Positions 37,137-46,412 of a DNA stretch of 64,000 nucleotides are shown here, piece after piece (the first letter of the stretch is position 1; every line of letters begins with the position of its first letter). The stretch spans positions 1 through 64,000 of the forward strand of contig NZ_SMJU01000001.1 in NCBI RefSeq assembly GCF_004348825.1, read 5' to 3'. The position numbers and the translations under genes are program-made. Below the pieces are notes generated by a model, which did no database searches, was not told the origin of the DNA, and saw only the letters and a program-made list of their open reading frames with translations. This DNA comes from Arundinibacter roseus (GTDB taxonomy: Bacteria; Bacteroidota; Bacteroidia; Cytophagales; Spirosomataceae).

Positions 37137-37147
37137 ATTGCGTATTT

Positions 37148-37453
37148 CTAAACTTTAATTTCTACATCAACTCCACTAGGAAGTTCAAGTTTCATCAGAG
37201 CGTCAACCGTTTTGGCACTTGTCGAGAAAATATCAACCAAACGCTTGTAGGTGCAAAGTTGAAACTGCTCGCGTGACTTCTTATTTACGTGAGGTGAACG
37301 CAATACGGTAAAGATCTCTTTTTCCGTTGGCAAAGGAATAGGTCCACTGACCACAGCGCCGGTTGCTTTCACAGCCTTCACGATTTTCTCGGCTGACTTA
37401 TCGACCAGGTTGTGATCGAAAGATTTGAGTTTAATGCGAATTTTTTGATTCAT
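37148..37453 (-). CDS. rpsJ: Ribosomal protein S10
   Basis: 101 aa. [59 protein letters not shown] and the end [11 protein letters not shown] are diagnostic. A 30S head protein that also binds NusB/NusG in antitermination. It follows fusA after a 144-bp structured gap and is followed by a terminator. Confidence 0.98.
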   Translation of the reverse strand: MNQKIRIKLKSFDHNLVDKSAEKIVKAVKATGAVVSGPIPLPTEKEIFTVLRSPHVNKKSREQFQLCTYKRLVDIFSTSAKTVDALMKLELPSGVDVEIKV

Positions 37454-37474
37454 TGCTTTTTTACTTGTACAGGT

Positions 37475-37592
37475 TCCTGAAAAATATGCCCGTTCCCGAC
37501 AGGCGTCACTGATGAAAGAACCATTTGCTTCATCAATGCTTTGTATCAGTTTTCAGGAGGTTTTTTGAATTTCTTTAAACAACCTCCTGAAA
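37475..37592 (-). promoter_or_regulatory. Hairpins in the fusA-rpsJ gap
   Basis: A 12-bp stem TTTCAGGAGGTT / AACCTCCTGAAA (37551-37562 / 37581-37592) lies just after fusA. A second stem TGATGAA / TTCATCA (37510-37516 / 37529-37535) follows. TTTCAGGA recurs at 37475-37482 (minus) just before rpsJ and could pair with the first hairpin's distal arm. No T-runs are present. Confidence 0.45.
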
Positions 37593-37597
37593 TGAAT

Positions 37598-39721
37598 TTA
37601 TGCGTTTACTGAGCCACCTTTTGCTTTGGCAATCACTGCATCGGCAAAGTTTTGTGGAAGAAAATCGTAGTGAGAGAACGTCAGGTTGGCCGTTGCACGA
37701 CCGGATGTGATTGTCCGAAGGTCTGTTACGTAACCAAACAGTTCAGAAAGAGGTACGTCAGCCTTAATTACCTGTGAACCTGCTTTTGTATCCATTCCTT
37801 TCATGATTCCACGACGACGGTTGAGGTCACCGGTGATTGGTCCTGTGTATTCTTCGGGCGATACAACCTCAACGGCCATAATCGGTTCCAGAATTTTAGC
37901 ACCTGCCTGACGGGCCGCTTCTTTGAAGCCAATCCGGGCTGCCATTTCAAAAGAGAATGAATCTGAATCCACATCGTGGAATGAACCGTGGAAAATACGA
38001 ATCTTCATGGAATCAAGCGGGTAGCCTGCCAAAGGACCGTTTTTCATGGCTTCGTCAAAGCCTTTCTGAATGGATGGAATAAATTCTCTTGGAATTACAC
38101 CACCGACGATATTATTGACAAATTGTAGCCCCTGATTTTTTTCTTTGCCTTCTTCGTGGTCGTCCCGTGGTCCGATTTCGAAAACGATGTCAGCAAATTT
38201 ACCACGACCACCCGTTTGTTTCTTGTATACTTCGCGGTGCTCGTAATTTTTGGTAAGTGCTTCTTTGTAAGCAACTTGTGGCGCACCCTGATTTACTTCT
38301 ACCTTAAATTCACGACGCATACGGTCAATGATAATTTCAAGGTGAAGTTCTCCCATTCCACGAATAATCGTCTGACCGGTTTCTTCGTCTGTGTTTACCT
38401 GCAAGGTTGGATCTTCTTCGACTAATTTGGCAATTGCGTTACCAAATTTATCCTGATCAGCTGTTTTCTTAGGCTCAATTGCGTAGCCGATTACAGGCTC
38501 AGGGAACACCATTGATTCGAGAACAATTGGGTTCTTTTCATCGGAAAGGGTATCACCCGTTTTAATATCTTTAAATCCTACAACAGCACCAATATCACCT
38601 GCTTCCAGACGTTCGATCTGATTTTGCTTATTGGCGTGCATTTGGAAAATCCGCGAAATACGCTCTTTGTTTCCGGAACGGTTGTTAAGTACGTACGAAC
38701 CTGACTCCAACGTTCCTGAATAGGAACGGATAAAGCACAGACGACCTACATAAGGATCCGTTGCGATTTTGAATGCAAGGGCGCAGAAAGGATCAGTGCC
38801 TACGGGCTGACGGGTAATTTCCTGCTCAGTGCGTGGGTCGGTACCTACTATGCTTTCACGATCTTGTGGTGATGGTAAAATTGCCATCACATAGTCAAGC
38901 ATTGTTTGAACACCCTTGTTTTTGAACGACGAACCACATACCATCGGAACGATTTTCATGCTGATGGTAGCGGCACGAAGAGCTGCCAAAATTTCGTCTT
39001 CCGAAATTGAGGTAGGATCTTCAAAGTACTTTTCCATCAAAGTATCGTCGAATTCGGCTACTGCTTCGAGCAATTTCTCTCTCCACTCGGTAGCTTCTTC
39101 CAGCATATCTTCCGGAATCGGTACCTCACGGAAGGTCATTCCTTTATCTTCTTCGTTCCACTCGATTCCCCGGAAGTTCACCAGGTCAACCACGCCGCGG
39201 AAAGTATCTTCGGCACCGATTGGCAATTGAAGAGGCACAGCGTAGCTGCCGAGCATTTCTTTTACCTGCGCACAAACTTTCAGGAAGTCGGCACCCGAAC
39301 GGTCCATTTTATTCACGAATCCAATCCGTGCAACGTTGTAGTTATTCGCTAAACGCCAGTTGGTTTCAGACTGTGGCTCAACACCGTCAACCGCACTGAA
39401 TAAGAAAACAAGTCCATCCAATACCCGCAACGAGCGGTTTACCTCCACCGTAAAATCTACGTGACCGGGTGTATCGATGATGTTGATATGGTATTTCTCT
39501 CCACGGTACATCCAATCTACGGTAGTAGCAGCCGACGTAATCGTGATTCCACGCTCCTGCTCCTGCTCCATCCAGTCCATTGTAGCGGCGCCATCGTGTA
39601 CTTCACCGATTTTGTGGCTAACTCCTGCGTAGTATAAAATACGCTCTGTGGTGGTGGTTTTACCTGCGTCAATGTGGGCAGCAATACCGATGTTTCTTGT
39701 AAGTCTTAAATCACGTGCCAT
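37598..39721 (-). CDS. fusA: Elongation factor G
   Basis: 707 aa translocase GTPase. The G motifs are [17 protein letters not shown] (G1), the switch I region [20 protein letters not shown] (G3) and [10 protein letters not shown] (G4). Domains II-V follow, with the domain IV tip region near [18 protein letters not shown] and the C-terminal [14 protein letters not shown]. It lies 1.68 kb from rpsG rather than next to it, with opposite-strand genes between. A TAATTTTG box at 39826-39833 suggests its own promoter. Confidence 0.98.
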   Translation of the reverse strand: MARDLRLTRNIGIAAHIDAGKTTTTERILYYAGVSHKIGEVHDGAATMDWMEQEQERGITITSAATTVDWMYRGEKYHINIIDTPGHVDFTVEVNRSLRVLDGLVFLFSAVDGVEPQSETNWRLANNYNVARIGFVNKMDRSGADFLKVCAQVKEMLGSYAVPLQLPIGAEDTFRGVVDLVNFRGIEWNEEDKGMTFREVPIPEDMLEEATEWREKLLEAVAEFDDTLMEKYFEDPTSISEDEILAALRAATISMKIVPMVCGSSFKNKGVQTMLDYVMAILPSPQDRESIVGTDPRTEQEITRQPVGTDPFCALAFKIATDPYVGRLCFIRSYSGTLESGSYVLNNRSGNKERISRIFQMHANKQNQIERLEAGDIGAVVGFKDIKTGDTLSDEKNPIVLESMVFPEPVIGYAIEPKKTADQDKFGNAIAKLVEEDPTLQVNTDEETGQTIIRGMGELHLEIIIDRMRREFKVEVNQGAPQVAYKEALTKNYEHREVYKKQTGGRGKFADIVFEIGPRDDHEEGKEKNQGLQFVNNIVGGVIPREFIPSIQKGFDEAMKNGPLAGYPLDSMKIRIFHGSFHDVDSDSFSFEMAARIGFKEAARQAGAKILEPIMAVEVVSPEEYTGPITGDLNRRRGIMKGMDTKAGSQVIKADVPLSELFGYVTDLRTITSGRATANLTFSHYDFLPQNFADAVIAKAKGGSVNA

Positions 39722-39825
39722 GATGGATGGTGAATTTTAGTATATCTGTTGATAATCAATTATTCTCTTCAAAAGAAGGGGTCCGATTGGGCCAAAATGG
39801 CGGCACCTCCCCAAAAATCAGACCG

Positions 39826-39856
39826 CAAAATTAGACTAATAATTTTCTAAAAACAA
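39826..39856 (-). promoter_or_regulatory. Candidate promoter of fusA
   Basis: The -7 box TAATTTTG at 39826-39833 is followed upstream, after 19 nt, by TTGT (39853-39856), a near-match to TTTG. It is 105 bp before the ATG. Confidence 0.5.
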
Positions 39857-40001
39857 TAGGGAGCTTTTTTTTTCTTGAAAGATTTTTTGGGAGTGTCAAA
39901 AAGTAATAGCCGATCGATACTTTAACGTTACATACAAGTCTTAACCTGTGTTTGAAAAGTGCACTATTCAGCATTTCAGGGTCTAAGCGTAACTATAACT
40001 A

Positions 40002-40619
40002 ATGAAGCCTTATTTGATAAATACTTTACTCCTGCTTATAGGTTTTGTCTGCTACTCCTGCACTACCCCCTGCGAAACTCAAACGTTTCGTTTCGGGGAG
40101 CATACCATCGAATTTCCGGTAGATGTGACAACTATTAAAAGCAGGATACCCGATGTACAGCTGATTCCTAATAGTTATTTACTAACCAAAGCTATGGAAG
40201 ACACCCTAATACGTATATGGTAAAGTTCTTATACTGACCATCGGTTTACACCCGACGGAGAAGATGGCCATATACTAAATAACAAGGGAGTTGAGGTAAT
40301 TGATACTCTGGGTAAGGGAATATACAATTATTGTTTTTATCTGCCTGAGACAACCTATGACAGCACCTTTCGCTACTTAGAACAAACCTATGGAACTACG
40401 TATGTTAAACGGATAGGACGCTATTCCCTAATTCCCTATTATGTTTGGGAATTAAGCGATTGTACGAAGCTAGTTTTTGCCTGTCTGCGGAACTATTATC
40501 CTGAACAAACAGCTTTGGGCGAGAATGTGACTTATGTGGCGTTTTCTCATCGACTGACAGATACTGAAATAGACCTTTCGATTGAAAATTCAGGGTTCAA
40601 AGGAAAACCCTTTGATTAA
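40002..40619 (+). pseudogene. Lipoprotein gene interrupted by an in-frame TAA; paralogue of 40745-41320
   Basis: The ATG at 40002 opens a lipoprotein signal (LLLLIGFVCYSC, lipidated Cys about residue 20). After 73 codons the frame meets TAA at 40221-40223. It then continues open in the same frame for 131 sense codons (SSYTDHRFTPDG ... GFKGKPFD) to TAA at 40617-40619. The full frame would encode about 205 aa, similar to the intact neighbour, and the two align: FRFGEHTIEFPV with LTFRGVEISFPV, and a CTKLVFACL with a GCLSIITSL block near the end. The stop is therefore probably a recent nonsense mutation (or a sequencing error); a 73-aa peptide may still be made. Confidence 0.75.
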
Positions 40620-40744
40620 TACAATTTATTCCGTGACACTCCAATGCAGGACAGCTACGCAAGTGGCCGTCCTGCATTAGTTTAGTCTAAATTCGGACAA
40701 TAACTAAGTACCTGATATTAAAAACCTTCAAAAACCCTCCAAAC

Positions 40745-41320
40745 ATGAAAAACCGGATAGCAATCATTTTAGCCCTTATCATCACGTGCTTCTACGGCTG
40801 CATTCCCAAACAAGACTGCCCGCCTACACGTAGCCTCACCTTCCGGGGTGTTGAAATCTCTTTTCCCGTAACGGGATTGCAGGTTTTGAAAAAGCAAAAA
40901 GACGTTTTTTTTGTGAGCAGCCTTTTGTCTACCAGTAAAACCTTATATGACCCTTCTAAGAATACCACTATTTGGTTTTTGGAAACTACTGATTATCCAT
41001 ATCCTACGGTAGATACTGTTGAATTTCTACGAGAAAGGGAAGCCTACGGGATCACTTTTGCACTTTTGGATGAACGAAACCTTACCGATCAGGAAATGGC
41101 TGAAAAAGTAAAGAAGGAACTGAATCTGCCGGGCGAGTTTGTACTAAAAACCAAACCGGGGCGGGCGTTCTATCATTATCAGGAAGGATGTCTCTCTATT
41201 ATTACCAGTTTACTTGCAGATAGTATCAGCCCGTATCCGCAGGTTTCGTTTTGCTATGGTTTCAAAGAGGACGAGCTGTTTTACTACTCTTCCACACCAG
41301 GTCAAAGAGCATCTGATTAA
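40745..41320 (+). CDS. Hypothetical lipoprotein (intact paralogue)
   Basis: 191 aa. The signal IAIILALIITCFYGC has a lipobox-like FYGC with Cys at about 19, so it is likely a lipoprotein. The mature part begins LTFRGVEISFPVTGLQVLKK, then has an alpha/beta C-terminal part. I recognise no family. It resembles the broken gene 126 bp upstream and has the same orientation, opposite to all the ribosomal genes around it. It lies between rpsG and fusA, an unexpected place for an envelope gene. Its transcript would run into the rpsG terminator. Confidence 0.75.
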   Translation: MKNRIAIILALIITCFYGCIPKQDCPPTRSLTFRGVEISFPVTGLQVLKKQKDVFFVSSLLSTSKTLYDPSKNTTIWFLETTDYPYPTVDTVEFLREREAYGITFALLDERNLTDQEMAEKVKKELNLPGEFVLKTKPGRAFYHYQEGCLSIITSLLADSISPYPQVSFCYGFKEDELFYYSSTPGQRASD

Positions 41321-41340
41321 AAAACAAAAGCTTTCCCACT

Positions 41341-41371
41341 AAAAAAGCCTGCCTCGGTGTACGAGGCAGGC
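41341..41371. terminator. Terminator between rpsG and the lipoprotein gene
   Basis: GCCTGCCTCG / CGAGGCAGGC, a perfect 10-bp stem with a 5-nt loop. T6 follows on the minus strand (rpsG), and a weaker ATTTTTT follows on plus. It ends rpsL-rpsG transcription before fusA. Confidence 0.92.
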
Positions 41372-41402
41372 CATCCAATTTTTTCCTGAAAGGAACGCTG
41401 AC

Positions 41403-41870
41403 TTAGAAGCGGAAGTGCGAGAACGCCTTGTTGGCTTCGGCCATGCGGTGCGTATCGTCTTTCTTTTTCACGGCAGCACCTTCACCTTTGGCAGCCGCAA
41501 TAATCTCAGCAGCCAAACGATCCATCATGGTTTTTTCACCCCGCTTGCGAGCGTAGTTGATGAGCCACTTCATGCCCAACGACTGCTTGCGCTCAGGACG
41601 TACTTCGGTAGGTACCTGAAACGTAGCTCCACCTACCCGGCGGCTTTTTACTTCTACCGAAGGCGTTACGTTGTTCAATGCTTTGCGGAAAAGTTCTAGT
41701 CCGCTTTCGCTTGTTTTCTTTTCTACCAGTTCAATGGCATCATAAAAAATAGTGAACGCGGTGCTTTTCTTGCCGTCAAGCATCAGGTTGTTTACAAACT
41801 TGGTTACCTGCACATCACGAAATTTCGGATCGGGCAGGATATATCTTTTCTTTGGTTTGGCCTTTCTCAT
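41403..41870 (-). CDS. rpsG: Ribosomal protein S7
   Basis: 155 aa. [60 protein letters not shown] and [17 protein letters not shown] are complete. It nucleates 30S head assembly and contacts E-site tRNA. It lies 125 bp after rpsL and ends at a strong terminator. Confidence 0.98.
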   Translation of the reverse strand: MRKAKPKKRYILPDPKFRDVQVTKFVNNLMLDGKKSTAFTIFYDAIELVEKKTSESGLELFRKALNNVTPSVEVKSRRVGGATFQVPTEVRPERKQSLGMKWLINYARKRGEKTMMDRLAAEIIAAAKGEGAAVKKKDDTHRMAEANKAFSHFRF

Positions 41871-41995
41871 TGTCTTGGTTTGTTTTTACGTGAGGTTTCG
41901 TTTTGCAACTCATTCATCCCGACCGGTTGGTGCAGGATTACTTCCCTTTTATAGATTCAGTTATTGTCTAATAAAAAGTAGAGAGAGTTACTATT

Positions 41996-42409
41996 TTATT
42001 TTTTCTTTCCTTTGGTTGGTGCTGCTGCAACCTGACCTGGCTTCGGACGCTTGGCTCCGTATTTTGAACGACGCTGCTTACGGCCGTTAACACCGGAGGT
42101 ATCCAAAGCACCACGGATGATGTGATACCGAACACCGGGAAGATCTTTTACACGACCCCCACGAATCAGGACGATGGAGTGCTCCTGCAGGTTGTGGCCT
42201 TCTCCGGGAATGTAGGCGTTTACTTCTTTCTGATTGCTCAGACGCACACGGGCTACTTTACGAAGCGCCGAGTTTGGCTTTTTAGGCGTTGTGGTGTACA
42301 CCCTCGTACACACACCCCGACGCTGCGGGCAGGAATCCAAAGCCGGAGACTTTGATTTCCAGGTCATTTTCTCTCTCCCTTTACGGACTAATTGTGAAAT
42401 AGTTGGCAT
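41996..42409 (-). CDS. rpsL: Ribosomal protein S12
   Basis: 137 aa, at the decoding centre. [40 protein letters not shown] and [20 protein letters not shown] are conserved. The Lys residues of PKKPNSA and RVKDLPG, sites of streptomycin-resistance changes, are the wild-type Lys. It is the first gene of the rpsL-rpsG unit, with a full consensus promoter 75 bp upstream. Confidence 0.98.
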   Translation of the reverse strand: MPTISQLVRKGREKMTWKSKSPALDSCPQRRGVCTRVYTTTPKKPNSALRKVARVRLSNQKEVNAYIPGEGHNLQEHSIVLIRGGRVKDLPGVRYHIIRGALDTSGVNGRKQRRSKYGAKRPKPGQVAAAPTKGKKK

Positions 42410-42483
42410 TTAACAGATTGATTTTGAATAGTTAATCAACTAATCGGTTGTATTTATACAGTATTTTTGAAAAAATCGGACTG

Positions 42484-42514
42484 CAAAAGTAAGCAACCTC
42501 AACTGATTTCCAAA
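42484..42514 (-). promoter_or_regulatory. Consensus Bacteroidota promoter of rpsL-rpsG
   Basis: On the minus strand TTTG (42511-42514), exactly 19 nt, then TACTTTTG (42484-42491). Both halves match TTTG-N19-TAnnTTTG perfectly. It gives a 5' UTR of roughly 65-70 nt to the rpsL ATG. Confidence 0.75.
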
Positions 42515-42560
42515 AGGTTGGTATCGTTTTTTTATGTTCTGCCCATTAACAAAATCTATG

Positions 42561-42591
42561 TTTGTATACTTGTACTTCGTATTTTCTTTTG
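42561..42591 (+). promoter_or_regulatory. Near-consensus promoter of icd
   Basis: TTTG (42561-42564), 19 nt, then TTCTTTTG (42584-42591), one mismatch to TAnnTTTG. The expected start site is about 15 nt before the icd ATG. It lies 47 bp from the divergent rpsL promoter. Confidence 0.6.
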
Positions 42592-42612
42592 CAATTCAAT
42601 TGATCAATCCCT

Positions 42613-44067
42613 ATGTCATCAACAAAAACACCCATTACCGTGGCCTACGGCGACGGCATCGGACCTGAAATCATGGACGCCACGCTGCGTATTTTGACCG
42701 CCGCCGGCGCCCGCATCGAACCCGAAATAATTGAAATCGGTGAAAAAGTGTATAAAAGTGGAAACACCGCGGGCATTCAGCCTTCCGACTGGGAGTCGCT
42801 GCGGCGCACCAAAGTTTTTTTGAAATCTCCCATCACGACTCCGCAGGGCGGCGGCTATAAAAGTCTGAATGTGGCTGCGCGTACCAGTTTGGGCCTTTTC
42901 GCCAACGTCAGGCCGTGTCAGGCCTACTCGCCTTATGTAGAAACCAAGCATCCGCTGCTGGATTTGGTCATTATTCGGGAAAACGAGGAAGACCTGTATA
43001 CGGGCATAGAACACCGGCAAACCAATCAGGTGTATCAATGTTTAAAACTGATTTCGAGGCCGGGCTGTGAAAAAATCATTCGCTACGCCTTTGAATATGC
43101 ACGCGCCTACAACCGTCGCAAGGTGACGTGTCTTTCCAAAGACAATATCATGAAAATGACTGACGGACTTTTTCATAAAGTTTTTGATGAAATCGCTCTT
43201 GAATATCCCGACATTGAAAAAGAACACTGGATCATCGACATTGGCTCGGCACTCCTCGCCGACACGCCCGAACGCTTCGGGGTGATCGTTACGCTTAATT
43301 TATACGGAGACATCATTTCTGACATTGCGGCCCAAATCGCCGGGTCGGTGGGTATGGGCGGCTCGGCCAATGTGGGCGAGCAGTGCGCTATGTTTGAAGC
43401 TATTCATGGCTCTGCTCCCGATATTGCCGGGCGCGGCATTGCCAATCCGTCCGGGCTACTTAATGGTGCCATCATGATGCTGGTCCATATCGGGCAGGGC
43501 GATGTAGCCGCAAAGGTTCACAATGCCTGGCTCAAAACCATCGAAGATGGCATTCATACGGGCGATATATATCAGGAAGGCATTAGTGCCAAACGCGTCG
43601 GTACCGCCGAATTTACCGAAGCTGTACTGGAACGCCTTGGTCAGCTTCCCGAGCATTTCAAGCCGATTAGTTATGCAGCCGCGCCGCGCCCCATTCAAAT
43701 CAGTACCGGTAGCGAAACCCGGCAGCAAAAAACACTAGTGGGTATTGACATCTTTCTGGATTGGACACAAGGCACTTCACAGCAGCTGGGCGAAACCCTA
43801 ACCGCACTGGAAAATGCCCCGCTTCAACTCAAAATGATCACCAATCGGGGGGTACGGGTTTTTCCGGACGGTATTCCTGAAACCTTCTGTACGGATCATT
43901 GGCGGTGTAGATTTGTGAGTAAAAATGGCCCCGATGCCCCGGTTGATCGTGCCGCTACGCTCGCCATGTTGGCGATGCTTCATGAACAGGGCTTTGATAC
44001 TATCAAAACCGAAAATTTATATTTATTTGACGGACAACCAGGTTTTTCATTGGTTCAGGGTGAGTAA
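42613..44067 (+). CDS. icd: Isocitrate dehydrogenase (probably NADP-dependent), long form
   Basis: 484 aa. The isocitrate/isopropylmalate dehydrogenase fold shows VAYGDGIGPEIMDATLRIL, FANVRPCQAYSPYVETKHPL, VIIRENEEDLYTGIEH, NIMKMTDGLF and the metal site LYGDIISDIAAQIAGSVGMG, with the cofactor loop FEAIHGSAPDIAGRGIANPS. A C-terminal domain of about 130 aa (LVGIDIFLDWTQGTSQQLGE ...) matches the long Thermus/Rickettsia-type enzymes. It converts isocitrate to 2-oxoglutarate in the TCA cycle. NADP use is the family norm but not proved. It diverges from rpsL. Confidence 0.92.
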   Translation: MSSTKTPITVAYGDGIGPEIMDATLRILTAAGARIEPEIIEIGEKVYKSGNTAGIQPSDWESLRRTKVFLKSPITTPQGGGYKSLNVAARTSLGLFANVRPCQAYSPYVETKHPLLDLVIIRENEEDLYTGIEHRQTNQVYQCLKLISRPGCEKIIRYAFEYARAYNRRKVTCLSKDNIMKMTDGLFHKVFDEIALEYPDIEKEHWIIDIGSALLADTPERFGVIVTLNLYGDIISDIAAQIAGSVGMGGSANVGEQCAMFEAIHGSAPDIAGRGIANPSGLLNGAIMMLVHIGQGDVAAKVHNAWLKTIEDGIHTGDIYQEGISAKRVGTAEFTEAVLERLGQLPEHFKPISYAAAPRPIQISTGSETRQQKTLVGIDIFLDWTQGTSQQLGETLTALENAPLQLKMITNRGVRVFPDGIPETFCTDHWRCRFVSKNGPDAPVDRAATLAMLAMLHEQGFDTIKTENLYLFDGQPGFSLVQGE

Positions 44068-44076
44068 AAACATCAG

Positions 44077-44123
44077 GCGGCAGAGTCAGCTCAGTAGATT
44101 CTGCCGCTATTCTTTCAATTTTT
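44077..44123 (+). terminator. Terminator of icd
   Basis: GCGGCAGAGT / ATTCTGCCGC, with one mismatch, then a T-rich stretch ending ATTTTT. It is 10 bp after the icd stop. Confidence 0.75.
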
Positions 44124-44242
44124 AGTAAAAAAAAACGTTTGATCCACGTAGAATTTCCTTTACAAACGTTGTTTTAGTAGTATTGTCATCAGATAGTACC
44201 ACTTTTATGGATCGGTATATGAGATTGTTTTTAGCTACACAT

Positions 44243-46267
44243 ATGAAAATCAAAAGGAGTCGTGTATTGGGCTTGTTGCTTATCGGCATTTGCCTATGGT
44301 TGCAGGCCTGCAACCCTACGATGCAAGCGTACAAGCAGGGAATCAAGAAATTTGACAATGGCGAATACGACCTTGCCATTAAAGATCTTCAAAGGGCCGC
44401 TGCGGGTGGCTACGAAGCTGCTCAAACCAATCTTTTACTCGCAGAAGCGTACCGCCTTTCCAACCGATTTCGGGAGGCTATCCCCTATTACAAAGCAGCT
44501 TTTGAGGCCGGCTCAACCGATGCTGACGCCCGTTTTCAATATGGCTACGCACTAAAAGCAGCAGGACAGTACGAAGAAGCCAAAGCGCAATTTGCACAGT
44601 TTGTTGATGCTCCCAATGCCAATAAAAATTTGCAGGAACGGGCATTTCGGGAAATAGAGACATTAAAAATTACAGATCGGATCAGTCTGAAAAAACAGGA
44701 AGTTACCGTTCTCAATCTTCCATTCAATACTCCCGGCGCCGAATTCGCCCCCGCTGTTCTCGGAAATGAACTAGTACTATCGGCTTCCAAAAAAGAAAAA
44801 GTATATAAAAATAACGGGCAGCCGATGCTTGGTTTATACAAAATCAAGGTCGGTGAAGCGCCTTCCGAAGCGAGCGGTAGCCCTACCCTATTTAGTTCTG
44901 CTGTTTTTGCGGAGGATGCCAACGAAGGTTCTCCTGCCTTTACACCCGACGGCAAAACGCTGGTCTTTGCGCGCGGAAATACCGGAAAGCGCAAAGGTAC
45001 CGTAGACGTGGACCTGTACATGAGTCGGCTGGTGAATGGTCAATGGACTGAGCCACGCTACCTGCCCATCAATGATTCACTGGCGTGGGATGGTTCTCCG
45101 GCCTTCTCACGTGACGGCAAAACCCTCTATTTTGCTTCAAATCGCGCGGGCGGTTCGGGCGGCATTGATCTTTACCGAACCAACATGGATGCTTCCGGGC
45201 GGTTTAGCAAGCCCGTCAATATGGGCAAAGACATCAATACTGCGGGTGACGAAATGTTTCCGTATGTGTCTCCTGAAAACAAACTTTATTTTTCTTCAGA
45301 CGGGCACCCCGGCCTTGGCAAGCTGGATATCTTTGTAGCTACGCGTACGCAGGGAGTCATTTCCATCGAAAATCTGGGCATACCATTCAATACGCCTCAG
45401 GATGATTTTGGGTTTGTGTTTTTTGAAGATCTGGACAATGGATTTTTCTCTTCCAACCGGGAAGGTGGCAAAGGCGATGACGACATTTACTTTTTCTCAA
45501 ACCCCGTCGTGGACGAACCTGACTCTACCGTTATTGCTGCCAATGATCCGTCCAACCCGAACAACCCAAATAATCCTAATTACATCAAAGGGCAACTCAA
45601 AGTAGTCCGGTACTTCCTGGCCGGCACTATCCTGACCAACAACCCTACCGCACTTCCTCTGGACTCGGCTACGGTGCGTATACTATCGGACAGTGCCGAT
45701 GTAGAACTGGCCAAACTAACAACCGCCGATCAGGGTAAGTTTGGAAATTACCGCCTGGAAGAAGGAAAGGATTATATTCTATTGGTCGAAAGAAAGGGCT
45801 ACATCAGCAAGCGGGAGCCATTTTCGATGGATGGGCGTAGCATCCCTCCTATTTTTCTGGATAAAGTCCTGACCGATACTACCTACCGGGTAACCGTTCG
45901 GCTGGATAGTCTCGAATTGAACAAAACATTTGTGCTGGACAATATCTATTACGATTTGAATAAGTATAACATTCGACCCGATGCAGCCGCAGAACTGGAT
46001 AAACTCGTTCAGATTTTGAAAGATAATCCTTCTGTCACGATTGAACTTGCCTCGCATACCGATGCCCGGGCTACCGATGCCTACAACAATACGCTTTCTC
46101 AGCAACGGGCCGAGTCTGCGGTGAATTATCTCGTATCCCGGGGAATTGATGCGAGCCGCATGACCGCCAAAGGCTACGGGGAGCGTCAGCTGATTGTTCA
46201 AAATGCCAAAACCGAAGAAGAACATCAGCGCAACCGCCGGACCGAATTCACGATTTTGAGCTACTAA
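44243..46267 (+). CDS. TPR / PD40 propeller / CRD / OmpA-domain lipoprotein (PorE-like)
   Basis: 674 aa from the ATG at 44243 (MKIKRSRVLG); an earlier in-frame ATG at 44183 would bury the signal peptide. A lipobox LQAC gives Cys23. Then come TPR-like repeats (about 30-130), a PD40 beta-propeller (about 150-430: SPAFTPDGKTLVFARGN, SPAFSRDGKTLYFASN, FSSDGHPGLGKLDIF), a carboxypeptidase-regulatory-like beta domain (about 460-555), and a C-terminal OmpA peptidoglycan-binding domain (IYYDLNKYNIRPDAAAELDK, HTDARATDAYN, QRAESAVNYL). This domain order is that of PorE, the peptidoglycan-anchoring lipoprotein of the type IX secretion system, but paralogues are common, so PorE identity is tentative. Confidence 0.85.
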   Translation: MKIKRSRVLGLLLIGICLWLQACNPTMQAYKQGIKKFDNGEYDLAIKDLQRAAAGGYEAAQTNLLLAEAYRLSNRFREAIPYYKAAFEAGSTDADARFQYGYALKAAGQYEEAKAQFAQFVDAPNANKNLQERAFREIETLKITDRISLKKQEVTVLNLPFNTPGAEFAPAVLGNELVLSASKKEKVYKNNGQPMLGLYKIKVGEAPSEASGSPTLFSSAVFAEDANEGSPAFTPDGKTLVFARGNTGKRKGTVDVDLYMSRLVNGQWTEPRYLPINDSLAWDGSPAFSRDGKTLYFASNRAGGSGGIDLYRTNMDASGRFSKPVNMGKDINTAGDEMFPYVSPENKLYFSSDGHPGLGKLDIFVATRTQGVISIENLGIPFNTPQDDFGFVFFEDLDNGFFSSNREGGKGDDDIYFFSNPVVDEPDSTVIAANDPSNPNNPNNPNYIKGQLKVVRYFLAGTILTNNPTALPLDSATVRILSDSADVELAKLTTADQGKFGNYRLEEGKDYILLVERKGYISKREPFSMDGRSIPPIFLDKVLTDTTYRVTVRLDSLELNKTFVLDNIYYDLNKYNIRPDAAAELDKLVQILKDNPSVTIELASHTDARATDAYNNTLSQQRAESAVNYLVSRGIDASRMTAKGYGERQLIVQNAKTEEEHQRNRRTEFTILSY

Positions 46268-46281
46268 ATTGGTTTCAGCCA

Positions 46282-46301
46282 TTAGTTAGTTAGTTAGTTA
46301 G
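46282..46301. repeat. Tetranucleotide repeat TTAG x5
   Basis: Five exact TTAG units 14 bp after the PorE-like gene stop and before its terminator. It is non-coding, so phase variation is not expected. Confidence 0.85.
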
Positions 46302-46330
46302 AACTTATCTTTATTTATAATAATCTTCGC

Positions 46331-46366
46331 AAGCAGCCCAACGCCAATGTTTGGGCTGCTTTTTTT
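46331..46366 (+). terminator. Terminator of the PorE-like gene
   Basis: AGCAGCCCAA / TTGGGCTGCT with a 9-nt loop, then T7 on plus. Confidence 0.92.
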
Positions 46367-46412
46367 ATGCATTGCATGAAAATTCGTATTCGGCACAGAT
46401 TTTTATGAAAGG

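Larger units (their letters stand above)
36835..37147. other. Structured non-coding junction between rpsJ and rplC
   Basis: 313 bp without genes. Read on the minus strand from the rpsJ stop it holds a long hairpin (37081-37136), an 8-10 nt element (37036-37045) repeated in the terminator, a palindrome AAGGCGCCTT (37010-37019), a strong terminator (36949-36979) and then a -7 box for rplC (36885-36892). Confidence 0.7.

Noticed and set aside
46282-46301. TTAG repeat as a phase-variation switch
   Set aside because: It lies after the stop codon and before a terminator, so length changes would not alter a reading frame.
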